Origin: Macrosoma leucophasiata
Taxonomy: Eukaryota; Arthropoda; Insecta; Lepidoptera; Hedylidae
Assembly: GCA_036365455.1 (NCBI GenBank)
Contig: JAWQUS010000007.1
Coordinates: 18,988,001-19,052,000 of the forward strand
DNA length: 64,000 bases
Reading direction: 5' to 3'
Below are positions 1-11,800 of the stretch, in pieces. Position numbers and translations under genes: made by a program. The notes below the pieces were generated by a model, which had not been told where the DNA came from, ran no database searches, and worked only from the letters and a program-made list of their open reading frames with translations. How positions within the stretch are numbered: the first letter of the stretch is position 1; each line of letters opens with the position of its first letter.

Positions 1-2
1 TT

Positions 3-74
3 ACTTTGTTGAGACCTCCGAGTGTGGCTTCTGGACAAAAACTAACTAAAGTTGAAGCTAAACAAACTAAATAA
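3..74 (+). CDS. Probable last coding exon of an upstream gene (partial)
   Basis: The frame from base 3 is open for 23 codons, reading TLLRPPSVASG...EAKQTK, and stops with TAA at 72-74. A canonical AATAAA follows at 230-235, as expected for a gene end about 150 bases after a stop codon. The peptide is basic and hydrophilic and I do not recognise it. The rest of the gene would lie left of the window. A stretch this short could be open by chance, so the call rests mainly on the stop plus poly(A)-signal arrangement. Confidence 0.3.
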   Translation, partial: TLLRPPSVASGQKLTKVEAKQTK

Positions 75-229
75 ATAGCCAGTCACCCAATCCACGTGGA
101 AAGTGTTATCTGCAGAATTCAAGAATTTGCAATGCTGAAGCCACATTCTGTAGTGAACACAAAATTAATCAGTGTTTTAGATTTTTGTGTGATAACAGCT
201 TGTGCTATTATAAATTTACAAAATTCTTT

Positions 230-235
230 AATAAA
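230..235 (+). terminator. Poly(A) signal AATAAA of the upstream gene
   Basis: Exact AATAAA 155 bases after the stop of the partial exon at 3-74. No competing gene on the same strand ends here. Confidence 0.35.
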
Positions 236-689
236 GTAATGTTAAAATGACAACAGTTTATTTCATTTACCATCAATCTTTATTTATAGAAACAATGTGT
301 GAGAGAGGCACTTATGTCGCAAGCTGAACAGGTTTAGCATATTGAATTACATGACAGGCTGCAGTTGCTATAAGCCACTTACCGAATTAACTTGTTAGTA
401 GTTGAAAAGACAAACCAACTTTTAATATAATGTAAATTATTTATTATTATTATCAGACAGTAATACTTTCATACAATTTGGAGAATATATTTAGTTTCCA
501 AAACAAAACTGGTTATGGACATTTCTAACATATTGACTATCTTATTGTACAGGTAATATTTTCACACTGATCATTTTCAAAATCACTACAAAACATTTGA
601 ACTTATACTTGAGTCAAGCATTTCATGCTTATCTTATTATCTTTAATTTCCATATTTTTCTTGGTAGATAGACATTAAAACTTGGAGGC
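236..689. other. Non-coding AT-rich stretch
   Basis: Low-complexity AT-rich sequence between the presumed 3' end of the upstream gene and the SWIM/YqaJ relic. I see no coding exon, repeat or RNA gene in it. Confidence 0.5.
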
Positions 690-1563
690 TGTTATCCTTC
701 CGTAGCGAAGCTCAAACCAAAGGGCACTTTTTTTGGCATCTGGTTTGCATTTCAGCATATTTTGTTGTCATTGGTAAATAATCCTTTAAGTTTTGTGATG
801 AATCTTTTACAGTTTGGTTCTTTGAATGTATAAATGCTAACTGATGTTATGACAAAATTAGCTTTATGTCAGAATAGTTTTCAGAGTGCTACACGTTTCA
901 ATTTTTGCTCTTTTTACACTCAACTAGAAACTTCCAACACACTGGTATTTGGTACTGGACTTGGGGGTACTCGTTTGCACATTTCTTTTGTAGTCAAAAA
1001 TTTAATTTTTTCCAAATTTCGACAAATTGGATTTTACCAATAACATTAAATGGATGTACAAGATGGTTCTTCACTGTGACGGTGCAACTACATTTAAAAT
1101 ACAATTGCGTGTTTGCAGCCACCAAAGGATGCAGGACAATCTTGGCAGATAGAACTTGTAATCTCTTCTTCTTCTTCATCCACTACCACTATAATTTTAT
1201 ATTGTTTTGAGCGTACCTATCTTATGTTCTGGACAAATTGTACATTTGACAGTGCAGATTTTACCATCTCTTTTTAGTTGGACGTAACCTATGGCATCAT
1301 CACCATTGATTCCTTTGTTGATCTGTAAATAAACCATTACGAGTGTTTAATTATCGTCAAATAGAGGTTATCTTTGGCAAATTACTATTTGTTTTGTTTT
1401 ATATCTACGTTGCTTCATCAAAAGCACTTTACTTACATAGAAGTTTTGAAATTCCTCAACTCAGGAGAACAGAAATCCGGTTTCATTGCGAAGAACTTGC
1501 CAATCATCATTGGTTAATTCTCGGTAGATTCATGCTATCAGCTTTTACAAAACCAATATCCAT
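690..1563 (-). pseudogene. Decayed SWIM zinc-finger / YqaJ-type nuclease gene, N-terminal part
   Basis: Read on the minus strand from a start codon at 1563, the first block gives MDIGFVKADSMNLP and, after a frameshift, NDDWQVLRNETGF. It ends at a GTAAGT donor just below 1437. A matching TTTACAG acceptor opens the next block at 1322, giving GDDAIGYVQLKRDGKICTVK, then after another frameshift VVDEEEEEI and the SWIM-type cluster CQDC...GGCKHA. LHRHSEEPSCT and CYW follow with several stop codons between them. This order (SWIM finger, acidic run, SEEPSCT block) is familiar from insect proteins that carry a YqaJ-like exonuclease domain further C-terminal. That nuclease domain is not present here. 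At least two frameshifts and several stops make it a dead copy. The retained intron boundary argues against a processed retrocopy. Confidence 0.6.
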
Positions 1564-1619
1564 TTTAAAAGCGTTAATTCGTCAACAACTGTCCAGACTG
1601 TTATTTAAATGTTTTACAA

Positions 1620-2176
1620 GAAAATAAAATATCAAATCAACACGCGAAATTGACATTTGTTTATTTTTAGGAATAATGACGTCACGGCATCATCGAAAAT
1701 GGCGCATAGCGTTTTCGGACATGCAGAATACAGATAAAAAATATATATTTTTAAATTTAATTTCTGAAGTGATCCGAGATTTGTTGTTATTAAAAGCTTC
1801 ATATTCGGAATCCTGGCATCAAATACTATATAAAATAAAGGTTTTGGTTATTACTTTCGCTATAGGTCAACTACCCTATTGATCATGGTAATCATAATCG
1901 ATTATGCCCACCACTAGTCACGCATGACAGCATGACTGTCAAATTATTGAAATTATGACATGTCTTGTTGTATAAAGTCTGTGGTATAAGGTCTGGTAAA
2001 GTCTGGTTCGAGTTGTTGAATTAATTTGCTTTACACTTTGAATTTTTCGATTTATTTCAATATTATAACAATAGAGATCTAAAAGAAGAAAGAAGAATTA
2101 TCGTTTGTAAGCTATACAGTTTCAGTTTAGAAGATAAATCTTGTATCGTTTCTGTAAAAGAACATCACCATCGAAA
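1620..2176 (+). promoter_or_regulatory. Upstream and 5' UTR region of Rpn8
   Basis: This stretch lies between the head of the minus-strand relic (1563) and the Rpn8 start (2177). It should contain the Rpn8 promoter and 5' UTR. The bases just before the ATG (tcgaaa) are a normal insect start context. No TATA box at a convincing distance and no other gene can be claimed. An open frame at 1676-1882 has no features of a real protein. Confidence 0.35.
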
Positions 2177-5100
2177 ATGCCGAGTCAGGAGGTCGTAACA
2201 ACAAAAGTGGTGGTTCACCCACTGGTTTTGTTGAGTGTTGTGGACCATTTCAATCGGATGGGCAAGATTGGTAATCAGAAGCGAGTTGTGGGTGTCCTCT
2301 TGGGCTGCTGGCGAGCGAAGGGTGTACTGGATGTATCAAACAGCTTTGCAGGTTAGTACCCTACTCTAAAAATTCTAGAATAACTTCTATGAGTTTCATG
2401 AAAGAACAACAAAGTCAGTATTGAGCGACTTTAAGATTTATTCTGAGTATTCAAATGACTTAAGTAATTTGTTGTGTATTTCATTATATTGTCATGCTAA
2501 ATTAAATTTAAGCACAGTGTAGTTCATGTCCCTGGAGATAAAAAGCAAACTAAATAGTCTCATTTTGTCACAAATTTTTAATTCCGTGTAATAGTCTCAA
2601 AGCCTTGATACTAATGAGGCACCATAGAACAACACTGGAGGGGAGTAGCCATATGCAGGCTTTCCCCTCTGTCAAAGTACAAGACCAAATGATCTTACGC
2701 CTGTCGCCTAGATGTTTAAATGTGTGCGTGAAATTGTTTCTGTATTTTGTTAAAGTCAAGGTGTGAATTTCTTAGTAATAGACGATTTTTGTAGTGTGCG
2801 TGTGTGTCGCACGTATTTCGCCCCGCAAACAATTACAGACTATTTTGCATCGGTAATATGCGCTATGGCTACTCCCCTCCAGTCCGCCGCGACCAGTGGA
2901 CCGCGTTGCTCTATGTTAGGCACATAAAATATCTAAAGTCTTTATGAGCCACTGAGTATTGTCTGACTAAGGTTGTTGAAAATATAATACATATATCATT
3001 TATACTCTAATTCTCTGTAGGCCTACTACTATTAATCTCTCACACGAGAAAAATATGACAATTGAAATTCAATTGTGTCTCGCCGCCAGTGGCCGTACGA
3101 TCCTTGAAGGATTAAGCAACTAAGGCCGTGGTGACAATTTTTTTTATGGCAATAGTGAGAGGCTGGTGGGTTTATAAACAAGATCATCTACGTTAAGATA
3201 TTGATGGACAGTAGACGTCCATATTGGTTCTCACAGTAAAACTTTTATTGTGTCTTATATAATATGTGCAGTGTGTTAAACTCAAACTCATAAATTTTTT
3301 TAATCACTTGGAAATAATAGAATTTGCTTGTGATAGGTCAAATTACAAAATATAAAATTAAAGCGAATAACAACTGATATGTTGATTAATATCTCAAAGT
3401 AAACAAAAATAATGGTCCAAAAATACTTAATAATAAAAATAGGTATCAACAGAATGTTCGATATTCTCTTTTACAAATGGCAAAATAAGACCAAATAAAA
3501 GAATATGGGACTTTCTTTGTCATTCATTGGCAGAGTTCCAAAGCCCACATTACTCAGAAAAAACCTGCCAAAACAAAACTCAGTAGGGTCTTTTCAAAAA
3601 ATTTTCACTTACAACTATTTTCACAATATGATACTTACTACTTTAGTACTAGTTAATATGATATGTCACAGATTGATATGTATTTACCTTATTATAAGAT
3701 AGTAAACGATTTAATATGTACAGAAACCACAAACCATCTTGCTACCAAATTATGAACTATTGTGACTTATGAAATTGGTCCAAAAAGTTGGAATAAATAG
3801 TTTGATGATGTTGATACCAATATTAGATAATGTTGACCTTAACCCCTCATGCTGAGAATTTTTTTTGTCTGCATCCTGCTACTGGAGGCCGTTTTGCTCT
3901 TGACTAATTAAGTCTCAAGTTGGCCTTAATCTTACATTATATACTTGCCAAATGTGACCAGAGTTGTAGACTGTTGGATTACCTTCCCAATCCATGATTC
4001 AATAAATCATATTTTTTTCAGCTTATATTCAATTACAATTTGTTTTCTTTGCTGTCTCTTCTCTAGTCTCCTAGTTTGAACATTATTAAAAATTGTTACA
4101 TAACTTAATGTCTAACTGTAACAGAAACACACAATTCACTAATTAAGTGTAGTTCCATGGGCACAGAGTCTATTAACATCTCTGGGTACATTACCAAAAA
4201 TAGGGGAAAGTATTCAGTTAATGTAACATGGGTTATGTCAACTAAATATCTATATCTATACAAATAAATAAAATTGGAGTGTCTGTTTGTAATATAAAAA
4301 TAACCGCTTTTTACTAAATGCATATGTATGTATACACGTCCTTATTACATCAGCTATCTGCCAGTGAAAGTCCCGTCAAAATCGGTCCAGCCGTTCCCAA
4401 GATTAGCCCCGCCAAGCAGACAGACAGACAAAAATTGTAAATATGTTGTTCTAGTATATGTACCGTGTATACATACATATACATTTAGTAAAAAATAGTT
4501 ATTTTTATATTACAAAATACTCCAATTTTATTTATTTGTATAAATTTACCTATTTTCATATTACAACATCAAACAATTTTTCTGTCAACGTTTATTGATT
4601 ATTCATTAATAGATAAATACTTTCTTTTATTCCAGTTCCCTTTGATGAAGATGACAAGGATAAATCTGTCTGGTTCCTTGACCATGATTATTTAGAAAAC
4701 ATGTATGGCATGTTCAAAAAAGTTAATGCCCGTGAGAAAGTTGTGGGCTGGTACCATACAGGGCCCAAACTACATCAGAATGATGTTGCAATTAATGAAC
4801 TGATCAGACGTTATTGCCCCAACTCAGTTCTTGTTATTATTGATGCCAAGCCAAAAGATCTTGGTTTGCCCACAGAAGCCTATCAGGCTGTAGAGGAAGT
4901 ACATGATGATGGGAGTCCAACAACTAGGACCTTTGAACATGTACCAAGTGAAATTGGTGCTGAGGAGGCGGAAGAAGTTGGAGTGGAACATCTTCTTAGA
5001 GATATTAAGGATACAACAGTTGGTAGTCTCTCCCAACGTATCACCAATCAAGTGCTTGGGTTAAGAGGCCTGCACTCACAACTAACAGAAATCAGAGATT

Positions 5101-5450
5101 ACTTGATTCAAGTTGGCCAAGGATCGTTGCCAATGAACCATCAAATTATTTATCAATTGCAAGATATCTTTAATCTTTTACCTGACATAGCTAATGATAA
5201 TTTCACTGATAATTTGTATGTCAAGACTAATGACCAGTCTCTTGTTGTATACCTTGCTGCACTTGTCAGATCTATAATAGCTCTCCATAATCTCATTAAC
5301 AATAAAATAACTAATAGAGACGCGGAAGAAGGTAAGAAGGAGGAAGCTAAGGAGAAAAAGGAAAAGAAAGATGACAAGGACAAAGACGACAAGAAAACAG
5401 AGGACAAAGCAAAAGGAGAGAAGAAAGAAAAAGAAGAAAAGAAGAAGTAA
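2177..5450 (+). CDS. Rpn8: 26S proteasome non-ATPase regulatory subunit 7 (Rpn8/PSMD7)
   Basis: Two coding exons, 2177-2351 and 4636-5450, joined by a GT-AG intron in phase 1, encode 329 residues; human PSMD7 is 324. The protein is a structural subunit of the proteasome lid, where the family pairs with the deubiquitinase Rpn11. It begins [20 protein letters not shown] and has an MPN domain at about residues 8-145. The motif position reads WYHTGPKLH: His99 is kept, but the second metal ligand is Gly101, and the Ser and Asp ligands of active JAMM enzymes are absent. This fits the known inactive MPN(-) state of Rpn8. A helical region (about 170-285) precedes a strongly charged Lys/Glu/Asp tail (about 288-329). 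Serine-rich open frames on the opposite strand are shadows of this tail. The start codon is the first ATG in frame with the conserved N-terminus. Confidence 0.96.
2634..2883. mobile_element. MITE-like inverted-repeat element in Rpn8 intron 1
   Basis: Arms 2634-2653 and 2864-2883 are perfect 20-bp inverted repeats (actggaggggagtagccata on the left). Weaker matching continues outward: 'ggcac..catagaacaac' on the left corresponds to 'gttgctctatg...ggcac' on the right, so the true element may reach about 2600-2925. There is no coding capacity. It is a non-autonomous DNA transposon of unknown superfamily. Confidence 0.6.
2926..4254. other. Rpn8 intron 1, no further features
   Basis: AT-rich intronic DNA between the MITE and the Helitron fragments. 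Open frames here (for example 3505-3702) show no homology or composition suggesting a gene. Confidence 0.5.
4255..4552. mobile_element. Head-to-head Helitron 5' ends in Rpn8 intron 1
   Basis: The left side starts A|TCTATACAAATAAATAAA at 4255, the 5' terminus also seen at 34869. The right side, ending near 4552, carries the same terminus in reverse, preceded by the reversed internal block with cagacagacagac and the 'tcccgtcaaaatcggtcc' segment. The whole thus forms an inverted repeat of roughly 75 bp arms. No 3' CTAG end is seen. It looks like one copy inserted into, or recombined with, another. The right end lies about 85 bp before the exon 2 acceptor. Confidence 0.65.
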
Positions 5451-5498
5451 TTTAAATTAATTACTAGTTTAAGTTTGTTTGTAATATTGCTTTATTTT

Positions 5499-5504
5499 AA
5501 TAAA
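5499..5504 (+). terminator. Rpn8 poly(A) signal
   Basis: AATAAA 49 bases after the Rpn8 stop codon, followed by T-rich sequence. Confidence 0.7.
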
Positions 5505-5839
5505 TTGTATTTACTAATTATTTTTTGTTTTGTGATATCATCTAATCAAACAAATTTGCGTATCCAGACGTTATACTTTGCTAGAATGGCTTTGATGAGC
5601 TAATTCATTATTGACTATAAATAAAAAATTATAATCAACAGTCCATATAACGCGCATTATCTTGAAATATTTCCGATAAGTTTCGACTCGCTATCTAAAC
5701 AATATTGATAAACAATCTAGCACATTGATAACTGTGGCAGTGCTCATCATGATGTTCGTGTTGGTTGTGCGATGTAGACCACGATATTTTCGAGTTGCAT
5801 TTGGACTTTAGTGAGCAGAATCTCAAAATTTGAGTCAAT
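5505..5839 (+). promoter_or_regulatory. Short intergenic region with the myosin promoter and 5' UTR
   Basis: Only about 390 bases separate the Rpn8 stop from the myosin start on the same strand, so this interval must hold the Rpn8 3' end and probably the myosin core promoter, unless the myosin has an untranslated exon further left. No clear TATA box is visible. Confidence 0.4.
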
Positions 5840-8800
5840 ATGGCGGATCGTATACGACTATCCGTAAGTAGATGATTTCATAGTTGTCTATATCTAGATG
5901 ATAGTATTACTAACTGCAAGTATTACCATCTACATAAAATGACATAAGGTGTGAAAACCATTAAAATTAATTCATTGTGTAAATTCTTAGGAGTTCGTAT
6001 GGCTGAAGCCGGAAGGAAACTCCGAATTCGATGTATTGATAGCCGTTAAAGTGCTGAATAGTTCTGGTGGCAAAATTCAAGTTCAAGATGATGATGGGAA
6101 AGTATTTTCGACGGCAGTAACAAATGTTGTGAAACCTTTACACTCGACTTCGATCACTGGCGTTGAAGACATGATCACTTTGGGAGAGCTGCAAGAACAC
6201 ACAATCCTACGAAATCTACATTTACGATATAACCAGCAACTGATTTACGTAAGTTTTTTTTTTTATGTAATTGAAGTGGCAAACAAGCATGCAGTTCACA
6301 TTGATGTTAAGTGATGTCTGCAGCCTATAGACACCCACACAAAGACCGAGGTCAAAATCCAGATGCGTTACCACCCCTGAGGCCTAAGGTGTTATGCCTC
6401 TGTGCCGGAAATTACAAGGCCATACGTAATACGGAAGTGTTGATTAATATTATTTAGAAGTAGTCAGTTGTAGCGTACCTATATACCTACTTACATAATT
6501 TAAGACTGAATCATAGATATTTCTATCAAACACCTAATTACAAATAATCCATAGAAATCCAGAGCCCTTACAATAAGACAAAGCATAAATAGGTCTGCGG
6601 GATTCACTGACCATTTCTTAGAGACGAGTATGGTCTTAAAGAGAGGATTAGGTACATTATTTTTGAGATTGTGGAGCATCCAGGGATCATTAACTAGAGA
6701 TGATACCAAAGAGGCGGACCGCATTTAGTTAATTTTCTTACACACGAACAACTCACATGACTGGCGTTAAGTGGTCATGACCAGAGCCCAGAATTGCTTA
6801 CCCTTGAAAGGGTCTTTGAGCCGTCATAGATACATTCTGTTAAGAGTTTCAAAGTATTGACCGCCTAGGAGGTTTATTGAGGTTGAGGTATCTCATCCCC
6901 ATACCTTCTCAAGCTATATTGGTAACTGGTTCCGGAATGAGCACGAACCAAATTAAGATTAAACTATACGTATTTGGTTATTTTTTTAATGAAGATGATA
7001 AACTGTTCTTTTGAATTGATTCGAGCGAACCCTATCACAAACTCCTTCAAAACTATCCCAAAACAACTTCGGTTGGTGTGGGGTAACCCAGTCGAAAGGC
7101 TTTCCTACGCATGGGTTAAATGGGTTAACCATTTTAAAACGCTTAATCAAAGGAACGGCTTCTCCGGGCCCTGGTTATGACTGTCCTCACTGTGGTGTGC
7201 ACGGAGGTTCCAGAGACATAGCTATTTAATTGTTGAAAGCATCTCCCCAGGTTATTAGGCATTTAGAAATGCTTGGTGGTGCTAACGTATTATTGTTAGG
7301 TATTAGTCTTGCTAGTAAATATGATACAATAGGTTGTGCTTCAAATACCTATATGAAGAATATTAGTAACTTAGGTACGTAAATTATATAATCAGATTCG
7401 TGTTACGTTAGTTTAGTTTACTCCTAGGCCTCACTTGTGCCTAAACCTAGTTACCTAAGTAAGTGCCTATTTAATGTTAAGTTGAAGAATACGTAGGGAC
7501 ATACACATGATATTAAGATTATTTATTTCATCAAGTTTAAGAACTTTTTTATCATTCGTAGTCTAGTTTGGTAAAAAAAAAATCACCAGAAAGCATAAAA
7601 ATTAACATTTAACGTAGTAAGTTGTTGTGTATTTAGGTACATAGAAATCCCACTTTTGAAATTCTATGTCGTACTCGCGTCTCCGTCTCTCTGTCCTATT
7701 TTCTGTGTTTATTCATTTACAAAGAAGTAAAAGATATGGCTAGAAACAGGGAAATTAAACGTTTTCTCGTCTTAAAAAAGGGGTTTTCTGGTGTGCCCCA
7801 GGGCTAGCTACTAAGTCCATTTTTGTTTAAATTTTTTGTAAAAAAAATTACAAAACTAGTTTTATTCCTGTGACTTTGTTAGCGTTTACGTACTTCTAAT
7901 CATTACAAATTATAGCCTATATGTTATTTCAATGTATAACCTACATTGTAAATTTTCATACCAATCCGTCCTGTATTTCGTGAAACAGTAACAAACAACC
8001 ATTCATTATACTCACAAACTTTCGCATTTATAATGGTATTAGGATTTTACAAGGTTTAAATCAGCTAAATCCAAAGTAAATAGGTACATATACCTATATA
8101 TAAAAGCAGTAGATAACTATCAAAATCGCTAATTTAAACCCTTCGAATTTAGGTACCTATACTTATCTACTGAGAATAACACTTGTGCAAGATATATTTA
8201 CCTACGTAACCTAAGTGTAACACACGATTCCTTTTTTCAGACATAATCTAAGTATATATATATTTACTGTAGGTACCTACTTACTGAATAAGAAATTTGT
8301 ATAATCCCATTTGTCTGACTGCTACTCATTATCTTACTGCCTAATAGGTAGGTACCTAAATGTTTTTGTCATATTAATTTAAATAATTTAATAGATTATA
8401 GTAGGTACCTACATTGTAGTAGTAAAGAGTATAATAGATTGTCTGATAGCGCGGTTATTCACTTCGTAATCGACCGAATTCTTATGATAGAATACCTAAC
8501 TCTAATGTTTTTAATTTTTATACTTACCTACTGTAATACCTATTTACTATAGTTATGGTCGAGGGTACTACACTCGAAGTTGTTGACGATTATGTACCTA
8601 TACCTGGGACAAACGTTCCAGTTAGGTAGGTTCAACTTCGAGAAAGAGGTCCATCGCCGAATCCAACTCGGTTGGGTAGCGTTCGGGAAGCTACGATACA
8701 TCTTCTCGTCCGACTTACCGCAGTGTCTCAAGAAAAAGGTTTTTGACCAATGTGTGTTGCCAGTGATGACATATGGGACAGAAACGTGGTCGCTCACTAT

Positions 8801-11800
8801 GGGCCTCATAAGAAGGCTCAAGGTCACTCAGAGAGCAATGGAGAGGGCTATGCTCGGAGTTTCTCTGCGAGATCGAATCAGAAATGAGGATCCGCATGAG
8901 AACCAAAATTACCGACATAGCTCACCGAATAGCGAGACTCAAGTGGCAGTGGGCAAGGCACATAGCTCGAAGAACTGACGACCGTTAGGGCAGAGCAATT
9001 CTAGAGTGGCGGCCATGTTTCGGAAAACGAAGCGTAGGCAGGGCTCCCACAAGATGGATCGAGGACCTGGTGAAGGTCGCGGGCAATCGCTGGATGAGGG
9101 CGGCCCAGGACCGTTCGTTGTGGCATTCTTTGGGGGGAGCCTTTGTTCAGCAGTGGACGTCTTTTGGGTGAAATGATGATAATGATAGTTATAGATAACT
9201 GTTGTGTTAGCATAAAGGATATATATAGGTAGGTAGGAACACTATACACGCGGAGGAAACCGGAAGCCACTTTAGAAATAATAATAAAAAAAAAAAAATA
9301 CGCTTACACTCACAGTCACACAGTAGGTATAAACCTGTGTCGTGGGTGGTGAGTTAGAAGCTAGTTATCAATGAAAATAATTATTTTATTACTATCTTTA
9401 TAGGAACATTGAATTCTATCAAGGAAATTGTATTAAATTAATTCTCTGGATTATAAAAATATTTTCTGTACTAAGTATATACCTAAGGTAGAAGGTAACA
9501 TAAGAAAACAACCGCTTTACCACTAAGCTACCGAAAGCTACTAAAGCGGCTGGACAGGTTATCCTGAGGTGCACAGGTGCGTTCCCCTGCCCGAAGTCAA
9601 TTTTTTCTTTCCATTTTTTATAGCATTTAGAGGCATGTAGATAAGGTAATGCGGTGGTGCCTGGAGCGTCGTCATTGGAGCTCTTAACACCTTGTATATT
9701 CACGAAGTCATTTATAATTTTCAGACATATACTGGATCCATGTTGATCGCAATAAACCCCTATGAAATATTGCCTATATACACCATGGACCAGATCCACT
9801 TCTATCAAGATAGAAACATAGGCGACATACCTCCACATATCTTCGCCATTGGAGACGATTCATACAGAGAACTATTACATACTACATCGAATCAATGCAT
9901 TGTTATAAGGTAAGTTTTTTTTGTTTTAATATGCCTGTTTACTACGAGATGGCATAAACAACTGGAACGGTTTCGGTGAATTTCCAAAATACATTCAATT
10001 TTTTTTTCATTTAATCATTTTGGGCATTGGTGTAGCTAGGCCTGGGCGAAATGGGCCTCCGTTCACGACCTCTCACTACGAGGGGCATCGTAACGCCTGG
10101 CGGATCATACATCATCATCACTCTCATGACTTACAATTACAAACGATGTGCACGTGGAGAAATCTCTCTTCGATATTGCGTATTCTCTCGCACACGAGGA
10201 AATTTTGTTCAGAGTTCTCTGCAAAGCCTTTCAAAACCATTAATTGCCTTAAGTCGTGAATTCGAAGTTTAATATTTTTCAATGCGACTTCTTTGTCAGT
10301 CCGGTGAACTCTTGTTATGTTCTTATATCTTCTGTTCAACTTCTGTGCTTTCTCCTGTTATGTCGGGAAATTTCGGCGGACACTTTTATTGATGTTATCG
10401 TTCAATGATGTTATATGTTGAGCTCATTGTTATCGTTGTACTGGATCGCCCACCCAATTCGAACAACAGACCATCATCCTGCCGACGCGGTCGAAGGTTT
10501 TCTTTATGCCCAGGTAGGGATTCTGCAATTGCCGCATCCAGGTAGAATCTTGGATAGTAGTAAATATAGTCATACTGTTGTCAAACAGAAGCTGGATTGC
10601 TCGGGACGCGGTTTGATAAACAATATCTTCTAGAAAACCTTAGAGATCGTTATGGGGCAGTATGATCCAGCTTGTCGTTTATCCTTCCCCTGCTTGGGCA
10701 GCATTATTACGTGCCAAAATTCCGCACATGCGGGATATGTCTGAAGCGCATAATACGTTTATATACACCATAAGGTACCGATGGTCTCTTGATTCCTTAT
10801 GCTACGCCAAGGGAAGTGACGAAGGGCCGCGTTTGTAATGTTCTCAGTGACAGAAGTCTTTCAGTCTTGTGCTTAGTAAGCATCGATGGATCGCTCGCTA
10901 TACCCGGGCAGGGCAGAGAGACAACGGCGGGGTCTTCTTCTCTTCTTCTAGTGAGAGATTTTGTGCTTCCCATATATTTTCGTAAAATTACAAGGAGTGA
11001 AATAAAATTATAATATTTTATAGATGACCTCTGAATTACTGTAAGAATTAAGAATAGCTCTTTCACACTTTAAATTAACTTCATGAGCTTAAAGTAATTT
11101 AATTTTCAGTGGTGAAAGTGGAGCAGGCAAAACCGAGAGTACGAAGCTTTTGTTACAATATTTAGCTGCAGCTAGTGGAAAACATTCGTGGATAGAACAA
11201 CAAATACAAGAAACAAATCCTATTTTAGAAGCTTTCGGTAACGCTAAAACAGTTAAAAATGACAATTCATCAAGATTTGGAAAGTATATAAACATTTATT
11301 TTAACCGCGATGGTATTATTGAGGGAGGGAATATAGATCAATATCTTCTAGAAAAATCACGGATCGTATTTCAAAATAAAGGGGAGAGAAATTATCATAT
11401 ATTTTACTCCCTTGTAACTGGACTAACGACTGAAGAAAAAAGGAAACTAGAGTTGGGACGTTCTGCGGACTATTACTACTTAAATTCCGGCAACATGCTC
11501 TCATGCGAAGGAAGAGATGATGCTTTAGAATTTGCAGATATAAGATCAGCATTCAAAGTACTTAATTTTTCCGATAATAATGTATGGGGAATATTTTGTC
11601 TTCTCGCGGCTATTCTACATTTGGGAAATCTGAAATTTAAGTCTTTCAATTTTAATAATATAGAGTCATCAGAAGTAGCTGATTCTATAAATGCCAGTAG
11701 AATTGCTTCCCTTCTAGGCGTAAGTAAAACAAATCTGTGCGATGCTTTAACCAGAAAAACTTTGATCGCACATGGTGAAAAGATTGTCTCAACCATATCG

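Noticed and set aside
1676..1882. 68-residue open frame before Rpn8
   Set aside because: No family, AT-driven composition in the second half, and located in the Rpn8 upstream region.
2634..2883. Rpn8 intron RNA gene
   Set aside because: The inverted ends fit a DNA transposon; no conserved RNA fold or promoter boxes seen.
5153..5407. Minus-strand serine-rich open frame
   Set aside because: Mirror of the Lys/Glu-rich Rpn8 tail (aag/gaa repeats read backwards); no gene.
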